Shown here piece by piece: positions 32,993 to 43,120 of a stretch of 64,000 nt of DNA. Source of the stretch: Aralia elata (Eukaryota > Streptophyta > Magnoliopsida > Apiales > Araliaceae); NCBI GenBank assembly GCA_034770075.1, contig CM068379.1:44709130-44773129 (forward strand), given 5' to 3'. The notes under the pieces are model-generated. The model made no database searches. It saw only the letters and a list, made by a program, of their open reading frames with translations, and had not been told where the DNA came from. Both the position numbers and the translations under genes were made by a program. Within the stretch, counting starts at the first letter, position 1, and each line of letters starts with the position of its first letter.

Positions 32993-33400
32993 TGAAAGTA
33001 GTATGCACACAATCCAATCATATTTGATATGATGTAGCATATACTTTGTAATCTTATTCGTTTATTAATAAAAGAATTGATTTTCTTAAAAGGCATTTTA
33101 TATTATCTACATAGTGCTGTTATATTAAATGTGATAAACCCATAGTTTTGAGCAATGCTTTTAGAATCATGATGGTGATCATGCTAATGAGATCTAAATT
33201 CATGATAGCCCACAAACTAAAATCGTTCCTAATCATTGGATTACTAAATAGGGGATTAGTGAATCCGGATAGATTAGTACATACGTTGCTTGCTCTTAAG
33301 AAGAGGATGATTGATCTCATAATCATTTGTGTGGAGACACTAAAGCAAGTATGTAGGTGCTTATTGGAGAATAAGTTCACTGAATGTGGCTCGCTAAGGA
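32993..33400 (+). repeat. copia A 3' LTR, left part
   Basis: First 408 bp of the 3' LTR. It ends in AAGGA (33396-33400), the target duplicated by the 6.1 kb gypsy element. The corresponding unbroken stretch in the 5' LTR is at about 8263-8290. Confidence 0.95.
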
Positions 33401-34564
33401 TGATATAATCCTGACCAGGCTTGCATCGAACAACATTTACTCAACTCGATTTCAAGAGGTTCATCAGTTAGTCACGAGTGATTGGATTGAAATCCATTCA
33501 AGGATGCGTACATTGGAGCTAAATTCATATGAACGGCGAAGTGAAGATCAATCATGTGATTTGAGATTACTAGATACCATCTGTTTAGTAAGGCCGAATC
33601 TACGCAAGCCAAGGCATCATAGAATAATGTATGGAACAATGAAAGTTGGTTCAAGGATGATTGGAATGGAGATTGAGGAGTTTGGAGATGTCATTTACAC
33701 AGCAGTCACTTCGAGCTCAATTTCGACCTTGATCCAGCTAGAATTTCGCAAAACTCAAAGAATGAAAGTTGTAGATCACGTTGAGATCTTCGATTTGATA
33801 GGTGGCAGGTCCCGTAACTCTTCCCGAATCAAAAGTTATGGCCATTTTTCCAAAGGACGTCAAGGGAGGAAATACACTAGCGCCCACAGCGCTTGTCCCT
33901 TTGTTATTCCAGGGCCTAGAGCGCTTGCAAAGTGTGAAGACACTGTAGGCTAGCGCCTACAGCGCTACAGCAGTATAAATCTCAGTGCCAGAAGCGCTAG
34001 GCCTTTGTCACGGAATCCGAGGAAGGTTTTTGATCAGTTTTAATGCAATCTTTTGGGGGTCCTATTATATTGTAACTAGGATGTTTATTAGATAGGATTT
34101 CTATTCCCTTTCAAATTCTTATTTCCTTATAGGATTAGGGTTATATGTTATTAGTATAAATAGAATACATGGGTTATGTAATGATGGTTAGACATCAAAT
34201 TTTATTCAATATAATTCTTGTGAGATTATTCTCTACTTTTGGTTCTTTGAAGAATTCCTAAGTTAGGTCTTAGTTTTCTTTTGAGATTCATATTTAACTT
34301 ATCATACAACAAACTATAGTTGTGTGTGGCGTTATTATACCGCATCATACAATCGTACGGAGATTATCGTTTGAATTAAACGAGGGTCAAAGTGTTGTTG
34401 GTGTTTCATCCTTCATACATTCAAATTGCTTGATCGACTATTCCAAGGTTTATCGTCTACATTCAGGCGAGGGATTAAGGATTCGAAAGAGTTTCACCTT
34501 TATAACTTGCTGGAAACAATCCGGACGACGACCACCTCACGCAAGCGTGCCATGGAGTCCATCA
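33401..34564 (+). repeat. 5' LTR of the 6.1 kb gypsy element
   Basis: 1164 bp. It has TATAAATAG at 34155-34163 and an AGCGC-rich patch at about 33878-33990 (repeats of CTAGCGCC and ACAGCGCT, partly self-complementary). ORFs of up to 189 codons occur in both LTR copies, but with nothing recognisable. Confidence 0.93.
34155..34163 (+). promoter_or_regulatory. TATA box of the 6.1 kb gypsy element
   Basis: TATAAATAG, with TATAAATAA at the same place in the 3' LTR (39099-39107). Confidence 0.6.
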
Positions 34565-34565
34565 T

Positions 34566-34577
34566 TTGGTATCAAAG
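34566..34577 (+). other. primer binding site of the 6.1 kb gypsy element
   Basis: TGGTATCAAAGC, one base after the LTR end. It differs at one base from the initiator-Met site TGGTATCAGAGC. Confidence 0.85.
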
Positions 34578-35098
34578 CTACGTTTTCTAGTAGGTTACTT
34601 ATCCTTTATTTTACTTGTTAAAAAGTAATAAAAAAAAATTCGTGAGTAAAAAAAAAAAAAAAGAGGGAAAATTATTATTATTGCAATTGCTTGGGTTTCA
34701 TAAGTTCGTGATTATTGGGATCGTATTGAAGAAGTTATTATTTGATTCTATTATTGGAATTTGTGAATTTTGAGGATATTGGATTTTCACTCGAGGATTT
34801 TAATTGGTGATCGTGAAATTTTGGTGGTTATCATACGTCACACTTGCTATATTTTGTTTTGTGATAAGTGCTTATTGGATTGAAAAGTAAATTACGAAAT
34901 TATTTGGTGAATTCAAAAAGAACCTATAAGAGGGAATTAGAGTGGTAAGAGGCAAGAGTGTGAGAATAACTAAGGGTAAAAGCCTAATTGAGTGATACAC
35001 GAGCGTTTTTCATAATTGTAGGATATACTCTTTGAGCGAAACACGTAAGGGAGTGTGTGAGGAAAATTTTCTTTATCTACTAACATTTGTTTTGCAGC
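34578..35098 (+). other. leader of the 6.1 kb gypsy element
   Basis: Non-coding, with A homopolymers near 34628-34671. It ends in TTTGTTTTGCAG, which resembles a splice acceptor just before gag-like sequence. Confidence 0.55.
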
Positions 35099-35450
35099 AA
35101 ATAAGTATGGTTATAATTATGAAAGTGCTTATGGGTCTCGAAGGAATACTTTCCAAGGCAGGAATGATCCAGATGCTTATTTGAGATGGGAGGAAAAGAT
35201 GGATCGAGAGTTTGACTATCATGGCTATTCCGAGCGGAGGAAGTTCAAACTTGCAGTTCAAGATTTTTCTGATCATGCAACTACATGGTGGGATCAATTT
35301 GCGATTAGCAGGAGAAGATGTGGAGAGCATCCGATCGAGACATGGGAAGAATTAAAAATTATCATGAGGAAGCGGTTTGTTCCAAGACATCTTAATTGGA
35401 GGAATGAATATGCATCTCCGCAACATGTAAAGCAACCTTCAAGGCGTTGA
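35099..35450 (+). pseudogene. gypsy gag fragment
   Basis: The open frame contains NDPDAYLRWEEKMDREFDYH, KFKLAVQDFSDHATTWWDQ and WEELKIIMRKRFVPRH, the classical retrotransposon gag (capsid) block of plant Ty3/gypsy elements. It ends at TGA 35448, and no zinc knuckle follows. No good ATG lies at the start. The first ATG in frame (35181 or earlier) is inside the domain, so translation may depend on splicing at the TTTTGCAG before 35099, or the piece may be dead. Confidence 0.8.
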
Positions 35451-35654
35451 ACTTGTGATAATGGAAAGAAGGATCGTAGGAATGAAGATTTGCAGTGGAG
35501 ACAGCGAAGAGAAACTCCTAGGGTGTGTATTGAACCGGCATCATTTGAGGACATCATAAGAACGTATAATGAGTTAAAGGATGATAATTTGAAGCAGCAA
35601 CGAGTTACTCTTAAGGCATAAAAAGAGCGAGATTAGCCGCAAGAAGAAGAAGTC

Positions 35655-35948
35655 ATGGGATCATTAAGAGAGTTGGCGAGGCAACTACAAAATGCCCGAC
35701 AAGCGCAAAAGGAGCTAGCCCAGCCGCAGGTGGAAGAAGAAATAATAGAATATGCTGTTCAAGGAGAGTTCTTAGATTCCGATGTTCAAGATGAAGTCCA
35801 TGATTCAAAGAAAGAAAATACAAATGAAAGTAAACGACAGAAAGAAAGTGAAGAAGAAATTGAAAAAAATATTGAGTGTGAAAAAGAGAATGAAAAGAAA
35901 CGAGAGAATAAAAAGAATGAGAGTAAAAACAAACGAGAGAAAGAATAG
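35655..35948 (+). pseudogene. charged linker ORF after gag fragment
   Basis: 97 codons in the same frame as the gag fragment, after two intervening stops. The first part (SLRELARQLQNARQAQKEL) could be helical. The rest is almost entirely Lys, Glu, Asn and Arg. It looks like a low-complexity linker between gag and pol rather than a separate gene. Confidence 0.5.
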
Positions 35949-36193
35949 TGGAGAGTAAGAGTGAAAAAAGAGAGGAGAGTGAGTTAAAAAGTGAGTTATA
36001 TTTTGAAAAGCCAATGACTGTACATTCGTACAAGACGGCGCTTTTGAATACTAATAAGATTAACTCTTCTTTGTCTAGTTCTGTTGTTTCTCTTGTATAG
36101 GTTGTTGATGATATACCCCGAGCTATCATTCCATATCAGTCAGCTTGTAGTATTCTCGAGGAGACGACGGAGTTACCAAGGCGGGTTGGAGAG

Positions 36194-37009
36194 TTGATGG
36201 AGTCCAACTTCATCGAAGCGGGTATCGTGGGAGAAAGCATTAGTGCATGTGCTATTTATGAGATCATAGTACCTAAGGAGGATAAGACGTTTAGCTTGTG
36301 CATCGATTTCGAATTGGTAAACAAGTATCGTTTTCTCTACTTAGATAATATGCTTGATAAATTGCATAGTGCTTATGTTTTATCTATGTTAGAAAATGAC
36401 CATGTGATGTATATGCCTAATCAAATTAGCATGAGATATTGTGATAAATGGAAAGTTTTGTTAACACATGAATTGTATAGGTGGATAGTTATTTCTGTTA
36501 GATTAACTAATGCATCTAGTATGTTCATGAGTTTATTAAAACATGTTTTGCATGCTTCCATGGATAAATTTGTTGTTAGCTATTTTGATGGTAAAATCGT
36601 CTTTATCATAAACTATGGAGGATACTTGATATTTGCCGAGTTAGTTTATGAGCATGCGTTATATTCTCGTTGTTCTTACTATCATTTGGTAAATTCTCAT
36701 TGTCAAAGTGCATATCTTCGTAGAATTTATTCTAGTGATTATTGTGGGTATTTTTGTTTTCAACGTTTGTACTTGCATGAAACTCATTCTAGGGTTTTTC
36801 ATTCACATGCTGAATTAGATTTTGATCAATCTTTACATGACATGTCGTTAATTGATAATGGTAGTAATCATGACTCTTCAATAGAGAAATTTTCATTGCA
36901 CGATTTGTTATCATTTGGTAATGTCTTTCCATTAGAGTTATTATCATTGCATGATTTTGAGAATGTTGTCTTGAATGGAAAGAATTACTATTATTGGGTA
37001 TTGAATTAA
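36194..37009 (+). pseudogene. eroded reverse-transcriptase relic, first copy
   Basis: 271 codons open. Pieces of a gypsy RT can be followed in order: ESNFIEAGIVGES (entry), IIVPKEDKTFSLCIDFE, KYRFLYLDNMLDKLH, WKVLLTHELYRWIVISVRLTNASSMFM and HASMDKFVVSYFDGKIVFI. The last equals the catalytic YFDD strand, but the second Asp is Gly (36581-36592). The DLRSGYHQI motif before it has been replaced. The ORF has thus stayed open while losing catalysis. Downstream of residue 160 I recognise nothing. Confidence 0.7.
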
Positions 37010-37404
37010 AAAGTGATTATGATCAGATTGGATTGAGATATGGTTTACATACATGTTTAGTTAAATCGTTGGGATTAACTAATGCATTAAATGTTTTCAT
37101 GTTAAATCATATTTTGCATTCTTTCATGGGAAAATATGATAATATTTGTTTTGGTGATATTTCGACTTTTGTTGACACTTGGGAAAATTCTTTAGCATAT
37201 GTTGAGTTTGATTGTGCGTATCATAAATATGCTAGTGAGTTTTTATCTTGTGGTATTGGTTTTGATCTTTCAATTCCATTGATGTCGTTATTTGATTTTG
37301 CATTGGTTAATGTCAATGGGAAGGGAAAGGTTGAATTTGTTTTGCAGATTTGTGATGGGTTCATACTCATCGAGGAGAAAGGTTTAATTCAATTTGCAAA
37401 TTAA
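36994..37404 (+). pseudogene. eroded reverse-transcriptase relic, second copy
   Basis: 136 codons overlapping the first relic's end in another frame. ELKSDYDQIGLRYGLH and LGLTNALNVFMLNHILHSFMGKYDNICFGDIS parallel the GYHQI and FGLTNAPSTFM...F-DDI region of gypsy RT. It therefore covers the same part of RT as the first relic, including the GYHQI-like motif missing there. It suggests an old internal duplication or recombination between RT copies. Confidence 0.55.
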
Positions 37405-37416
37405 TTCGAGCAATGC

Positions 37417-38028
37417 ATGGAAAGTCTAAAGGGCAGTGTTTTGAATTTAGTTTTAGTAGACTTTGCATGTGAATTTGAATTATTTGATTTCTTGGTGATT
37501 AGACGAAAGGAACTTGTTGATTTGTTTTGTTTTGTGTTTAATCCAGGAATTCAAAGGTGCTTGCAAATACAACGTGTCAAGTTTCAAATTTTGACATTTG
37601 ACCCAGGTGCATTGAAGTGGAAGTTAGTACAAATGATCGAGATCATAAGGTTTACTTTTGATCCGGGAATTCGTCATTGGGAGTATTTACGAATGCACGA
37701 GATCATCACGTTGGTTTTTGATCCAGGAATTCGTGGATGGAAGTTGATGAAGTGTGAAGGGTTCTACATAATGATATTTGATCCAAGAGGATATAGGACT
37801 TTTCATAGTTTTATTTGCTTTTATTTTACTATATATGCATTTGATTTCTTAGGGAGAAATTTTGTTTGCATTTTAGCTATAGTTGCTTATTTAGTTTGTT
37901 TTGGTGTAGTTGTTAATGTGGAAGAAATTGGTTTACGTGTGGAAGAGCATCGTGTTGATGTGGACATGTTCTTAAGTAAAAAAGATCGAAAGTTTGAATT
38001 TCCAAGTTGTGCTACGAGGAGTTTGTAG
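37417..38028 (+). CDS. ORF with four 20-residue FDPGI repeats, function unknown
   Basis: 203 codons. From 37540 to 37779 four units of exactly 60 bp each begin with Asn/Asp-Pro-Gly (NPGIQ, DPGAL, DPGIR, DPGIR) and end in a hydrophobic strand plus TF or LVF. A fifth start (DPRG) follows at 37780. A hydrophobic stretch (FICFYFTIYAFDF, then FVCILAIVAYLVCFGVVV) could span a membrane once or twice. It does not resemble gag or pol. Whether it is translated is unknown. It may simply be an in-frame tandem repeat in the 3' region. Confidence 0.4.
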   Translation: MESLKGSVLNLVLVDFACEFELFDFLVIRRKELVDLFCFVFNPGIQRCLQIQRVKFQILTFDPGALKWKLVQMIEIIRFTFDPGIRHWEYLRMHEIITLVFDPGIRGWKLMKCEGFYIMIFDPRGYRTFHSFICFYFTIYAFDFLGRNFVCILAIVAYLVCFGVVVNVEEIGLRVEEHRVDVDMFLSKKDRKFEFPSCATRSL

Positions 38029-38264
38029 TGTGTTAGGTTATGTCGAGTATCGCTTGGAGGGAAACATATACGAGATGTTCATATCAATTCGGGAAAATTG
38101 TCGGACGATGTTGCTATGTTCTTTGCAGGAGTTGGAGTTTTTGATGATTATTTTCATTACTTTACTTGCTTTGTTGATATTGCTTATATATTTCGTTTGC
38201 AAGATGAGTTTTGGGATTATGATTTGTTTGATGCTACTAACTTAATTTGTTTTCATGTAGGATC

Positions 38265-38339
38265 AGATTTGTGGGTAAATCCTTTTCAAGAGGAGGGAAT
38301 GTCAGATTTGAGGACAAATCCTTTTCAAGAGGAGGGGAA
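38265..38339 (+). other. duplicated polypurine tract
   Basis: Two copies of a 38-40 bp unit (ATTTG...AAATCCTTTTCAAGAGGAGGG(G)AATG) lie in tandem. The second purine run abuts the 3' LTR at 38340, and the first is followed by ATGTCAG. It is the same design as in the Tekay-like elements. Confidence 0.85.
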
Positions 38340-39508
38340 TGATACAATCCTGACCAGGCTTGCATCGAACAACATTTACTCAACTCGATTTCAAGAGGTT
38401 CATTAGTTAGTCGCGAGTGATTGGATTGAAATCCATTCAAGGATGCGTACATTGGAGCTAAATTCATATGAACGGCGAAGTGAAGATCAATCATGTGATT
38501 TGAGATTACTAGATACCATCTGTTTAGTAAGGCCGAATCTAAGTAAGCCAAGGCATCATAGAACAATGTATGGAACAATGGAAGTTGGTTCAAGGATGAT
38601 TGGAATGGAGATTGAGGAGTTTGGAGATGTCATTTACACAACAGTCACTTCGGGCTCAATTTCTACCTTGATCCAGCTAGAATTTCGCAAAACTCAAAGA
38701 ATGAAAGTTGTAGATCTCGTCGAGATCTTCGATTTGATAGGTGGCAGGTCCCGTAACTCTTCCAGAATCAAAAGTTATGGCCATTTTTCCAAAGGACGTC
38801 AAGGGAGGAAATACACTAGCGCCAACAGCGCTCGTCCCTTTGTTATTCCAGCGCCTAGAGCGCTTGCAAAGTGTGAAGACACTATAGGCTAGTGCCTACA
38901 GCGCTACAGCAGTACAAATCTCAGCGCCAGAAGCGCTAGGCCTTTGTCACGGAATCTGAGGAAGGTTTTTGATCAGTTTTAATGCAATCTTTTGGGGATC
39001 TTTTCCTATTCTATTGTAACTAGGATGTTTATTAGATAAGATTTCTATTTCCTTTCAAATTCTTATTTCCTTATAGGATTAGGGTTATATGTTATTAGTA
39101 TAAATAAAATACATGGGTTATATAATGATGGTTAGACATCAAATTTTATTCAATATAATTCTTGTGAGATTATTCTCTACTTTTGGTTCTTTGAAGAATT
39201 CCTAAGTTAGGTCTTAGTTTTCTTTTGAGATTCATATTTAACTTATCATACAACAAACCATAGTTGTGTGTGGCGTTATTCTACCGCATCATACAATCGT
39301 ACGGAGATTATCGTTTGAATTAAACGAGGGTCAAAGTGTTGTTGGTGTTTCATCCTTCATACATTCAAATTGCTTGATCGACTATTCCAAGGTTTATCGT
39401 CTACATTCAGACGAGGGATTAAGGATTCGAAAGAGTTTCACCTTTATAACTTGCTGGAAACGATCCGGACGACGACCACCTCACGCAAGCGTGCCGTGGA
39501 GTCCATCA
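38340..39508 (+). repeat. 3' LTR of the 6.1 kb gypsy element
   Basis: 1169 bp, starting TGATACAATCC and ending GAGTCCATCA. Aligns over its whole length with 33401-34564, with about 30 differences by eye. Confidence 0.93.
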
Positions 39509-39513
39509 AAGGA

Positions 39514-40922
39514 ATACCTAATGGAGTTTTACTCGCCTGTCAATAGGAATTCCTCTAGTGATAGTAGTACAAGTGATCCTCAGACTTGAGATCATCATAG
39601 TATCTTGTGTATGATGAGTTATGCTTTGACATGTCCCTTAAGACCTTTAGGGTATATCAAAGGGTATGATTGGGTATAATAAGTTGTACATGGAGATAGG
39701 TGAATAATCAACAAAGAATCTACCACGTCTAGTAAAAGATGTGAATGTGCTATGTGATTCGATAAATGACAACTCTGTAGTCCTTGGCCAAGGCAGAATG
39801 AAATTAGAAAGGAGTTTCTAATTTATATTATTTAGAGTTGTGCATTTGGGAATCGACATACATATAATTAAATAAAATAAGACTTGACAGTAAATCCATG
39901 TCTTATATTTAATTGGGACATTGTATAGTAGAAGGATTGAATTGTACGGTAACTATACACTGAAAGGTTCTTTTGTGATTAATGTCGAAATCTATATTAT
40001 CTGGAAAGTCATTGATCGCTAAGGGGGCTTACCCTTATTGTAGAATAAATATTATTTATTTAAATGAATTAAATAGTTTAATTTATTTATTTAAATAAGA
40101 TTAGAATTGTTCTAATTGATTTATTCACAACCGATTTAGTATGGAGAACCTAAAGGGTCACACCGCAAAAGGAAAATATTTATTTAAGAAGTAAATAGCA
40201 TAATTGTAATAATAAGTTAAGTGTATTTAAATTTAATCTATGGAGATAGAATAAATTAAATAGCTTAATATTTATTATTTAATATTTTGGAAATATTAAA
40301 TATAAATTAATAAGAGGAGTCTTATTATTATTATTACTATTACTATTATTTAATTCCTAATAGGGATTGAGAATTAATTAATAGAAGTACTCTCCCATGA
40401 ATTCCTAATTGGATTAGGAGCATAATTAAAGGAGTTTAATTATAATAGAAACCCTAATTCTAAATAGTTTAGGGAAGGGTTTTCCTACATCTATAAATAA
40501 GAGGGCTCTTATCATAGATTAGGGTTACACACTCTTGCATTAGATTGTAGAGAGTACTTGTATTTTCTATAGAGATAGAAACTAGGGTTTTGCCAATACC
40601 CAACTTCTTGAATACCTATTCTTCCTTAGTGGATCACCTCTAGAGGCCAAACACTTGGGTGGCTAACGTTGATCAAGCAAAGGAATTTAATCGGTGGAAT
40701 TCGAGGAGAACACGAAGGACTAGGAGTTGAACTTGTACCCGAGGAAGCTTTGTTCTACGAGGGTATAATTCTTATTCTCTTTCTCTTTCGTTTATATCGT
40801 TAATTGAGCATATAGATTGATCATGGTGATGGTTTGTATTAAAATTTTAAAATCCGTTTTATCATGCTTCCGCCCTATTTATGTAATTTGATTGCATGCT
40901 TGCGTTATATACAAACCTAACA
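39514..40922 (+). repeat. copia A 3' LTR, right part
   Basis: 1409 bp from the end of the AAGGA duplication to CCTAACA. It holds the uninterrupted form (about 40105-40130) of the sequence split by the Tat element, so it serves as the empty site. Confidence 0.95.
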
Positions 40923-40927
40923 ACTGT

Positions 40928-41319
40928 GAGTATAAAGATACTACATAATAATTCTCTGCAACTTAAGGAGTTAGGAGAGAGAGAATTAAGGCTAGCCACC
41001 TAAGATTTAGAGAAACCAAAATTTACTTCTTCAATCAATAATCTTTTGGTGGATCACATTTAGAGCACTGCACACACTGAGTAGCTAACGTTTGATCCAT
41101 GGATTCGAAAAAGCGCGAAGGATCTAAGGATTGGGACTTGAAGATCAAATCAAGAAGTTGAATCATCTTCATAAGGTATATCTTTTATCCTTCCTCGATT
41201 AATAATATCGCATCAAGATGATCCTGGGATTGCAGAAAAATTTTAAATATGATTTATGTCATGCTTCTGCTTTTATATACATGTAATTGTATGTATGTTC
41301 TTAATTCTGCAAATAAACA
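40928..41319 (+). repeat. old copia solo LTR, last part
   Basis: It continues the old LTR after the second ACTGT. It aligns loosely with 26980-27357 of the A LTR (GGTGGATCACATTTAGAGC and TAGCTAACGTTTGATC phrases). It ends AAATAAACA, then ATTAT. Confidence 0.8.
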
Positions 41320-41358
41320 ATTATATGACATACACCATCAATAGCGTCGAATACAGGA

Positions 41359-41809
41359 ATCAACGGCTGAGATATTAAAACTTTAAATTCGTCGTCCGCT
41401 ACTATAAATAACGGTTGTGGTTTAAAATTTTAAACTTTCCGCTACTGTTAGTAGTGGACGCTAATCAGAATTCTTATCCCTTCCACGTGAGTTAAGGTTT
41501 GACTTTATTAACTACGATTTAGGGTTTATAAACTAGGATTTAGGGTTTATTAACTAGGGTTTAGGGTTTATTCATCCCTTCCATGTGATTTAGGGTTTGA
41601 CTTTATTAATTAGAGTTTATAGTTTATTCATCCCTTCCACGTGAGTTAGAGTTTTGCTTTATTAACTAAAGTTTAAGGTTTATTAACTAAGATTTAAGGT
41701 TTATTAACCAAAGTTTAGGGTTTATTAACTAGGGTTTAGGATTCTGATCACTGTCCGCTACTATTAGTAGCGGACAAAGGGTTTGATTTTTTTAATCTCG
41801 TACGTTGAT
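41359..41809. mobile_element. MITE-like inverted repeat with telomere-like filler
   Basis: The left part (41359-41475) and the right part (about 41740-41809) are imperfect inverted copies. ATCAACGGCTGAGAT pairs with AATCTCGTACGTTGAT at the ends, and the inner arms pair over about 43 bp around TCCGCTACT...AGTAGYGGAC. The right arm lacks about 40 bp present on the left. The right inner arm holds a 23-bp perfect palindrome with 10-bp stems (41753-41775). No coding capacity. No clear TSD seen. Ends of ATCAACGGCTGAGAT type recall Mutator-derived MITEs, but that is a guess. Confidence 0.6.
41515..41745 (+). repeat. degenerate telomere-like TTTAGGGTTTA repeats
   Basis: About ten irregular copies of (A)GGGTTTA / TTAGGGTTTATTAACTA. 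Each holds the plant telomere unit TTTAGGG once or twice, in units of 17-60 bp with TTCATCCCTTCCACGTGA spacers. It is not a run of pure TTTAGGG. Confidence 0.75.
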
Positions 41810-43120
41810 GTTTAAAATAGATGCTAGAGATGATGTATGCCATATAAGGGTCTGTAGCATGTAAATGTTATGGATCATTCTTTATAGATAAATAGATAGA
41901 TAGTTAGATTTATAAAATTATTGAAAGACATAAATAGAAAGCATTTACCTGATAATAGCGAAATCTTGGTAAAAATAAATAATATTAAAAGTTTTGCCAC
42001 AATCCTAGCTCATCCATAATGTCCCTTTTCACTTGTGTACTAAAGAAGGAAAATTTTCATTGAAGGAATATTTTCATTGAAGTCCCAGACATGTGTCAAT
42101 GTTCCCATAATTCTACTATCAAATTGAAAGATTGAAAGGAATTTGGTTTAGAAACTACTAACTAGTGTATTTGGGGAATAAAGGGGCGAGTTTGATTTAA
42201 TCATTGTAATTGAATCCTTTGTTGAAATATAATTGGAGATTTGAGGATTGAAAAACCCTGCCAATTCGAGTGAGATGGAAATGAATAAATCAACAACTCA
42301 AATACAAAGCTTTTGGTGACATGTGAATATGGATCAAAGAGATCATTTAAGACACCATAGCATAGCAATGGTAATTACTTTTCAGGATTATATGACAAAC
42401 ATGAATATGGATCAAAGTCTAGCAGCTTTCTGTCTTATAAATTTTAATTGAGTTGGTGGCAATAAAATGTGCCAAGTCCATATACTCTTGCAAAATAGAA
42501 TGAAATCAAAAAAGCAACAATAGTTTTACAATACAAGTGGTTTCAATCAAAGACACATATTAAGCCATTAGCCTATTTAATTGCTCTATACTTTTGTTAG
42601 TCTCGGTTCTTAATTCAGAATGTGTATAATATGATTTTTCTTTCTTTTAGAGTCGTGAACATTCTCGCATGTAATTATTTTAAATAATGACATAAAGAAT
42701 AAAAAATAAATATACTTGCTTGTGCGTAAAGCTGACTAAAATGCAAAATTAACTCTCCTTTTTGTACCTCTTTTGCAAAACACACCCTCTAATTTTTATT
42801 TTTACAAAACTCTTCCCCCGAGATGTATTAATTATGCAAACCTCACCCTTTATGTATTTTTTTATTATTATTAAAAATCTTCATATCCTCAGATTATTTC
42901 ACTCCAATTCATCACTTAAGAATCTTACCTTTAGAATATTTATTTTATTTCACTCAAATGACTTTCAAAGAGCAAAAAAAATTTCATAATACTAACAGAT
43001 ATATTTGGAACCTTAGATCGCTTAATTCACACGTCTCACTTTCTATCTCTGCTATATATCAATCAATCCATTATTATTTTATTTTGTGTCCGTCGTCTTT
43101 GAAGCATTTTCTTGTTGTAG
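41810..43120. other. anonymous AT-rich stretch
   Basis: I see no coding region, LTR or clear repeat. Small ORFs (for example at 42762) are low-complexity. It may be original host intergenic DNA or old decayed repeat. Confidence 0.5.

Larger units (their letters stand above)
33401..39508 (+). mobile_element. 6.1 kb non-autonomous Ty3/gypsy-derived element
   Basis: Bounded by TGATATAATCC (33401) and GAGTCCATCA (39508), with TSD AAGGA at 33396-33400 and 39509-39513. LTRs of 1164 and 1169 bp differ by about 2.6% by eye. The internal 3.8 kb keeps a PBS, part of gag, eroded RT-like ORFs and a PPT, but no recognisable protease, RNase H or integrase. It must have been moved by proteins of a relative. 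Confidence 0.93.
7870..40922 (+). mobile_element. Ty1/copia element A, complete but doubly interrupted
   Basis: The element starts TGAAAGTAGTATGC (7870) and ends CAAACCTAACA (40922), flanked by TSD ACTGT at 7865-7869 and 40923-40927. After removal of the Tat element (with one GTTCT) and the 6.1 kb gypsy element (with one AAGGA), each LTR is 1817 bp. The internal region is 27358-32992, with an initiator-Met PBS, one gag-pol frame and a polypurine tract. By eye the LTRs differ at about 43 positions (about 2.4%). The element cannot move by itself because pol holds several stops and an altered integrase active-site residue. Confidence 0.95.
4110..41319 (+). mobile_element. old Ty1/copia solo LTR, interrupted by later insertions
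   Basis: The LTR starts TGAAACTAGTATACTCTC (4110), a diverged relative of the copia A LTR start, and ends AAATAAACA (41319). It is flanked by the 5-bp TSD ATTAT at 4105-4109 and 41320-41324. Its own sequence is about 4110-4904, 7331-7869 and 40928-41319, some 1.73 kb, close to the 1817 bp of the A LTR. No internal domain or second LTR exists between its TSDs apart from younger elements, so it is a solo LTR left by LTR-LTR recombination. A TATATAA box at about 7824 lies where the A LTR has TATAAATAA. Confidence 0.85.

Noticed and set aside
33384..33953. 189-codon ORF in the LTR of the 6.1 kb gypsy element
   Set aside because: It starts in the copia A LTR and crosses the insertion boundary. 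The matching part of the other LTR is shorter, and no motif is recognised.
35805..36014. Minus-strand ORF rich in Phe/Leu, resembling a membrane protein
   Set aside because: It is the complement of the Lys/Glu-rich linker. AAA/GAA codons read backwards give TTT/TTC.
42762..42989. 75-codon ORF in the anonymous region
   Set aside because: AT-rich Phe/Ile/Leu string without motif or context. A chance ORF is the simplest explanation.
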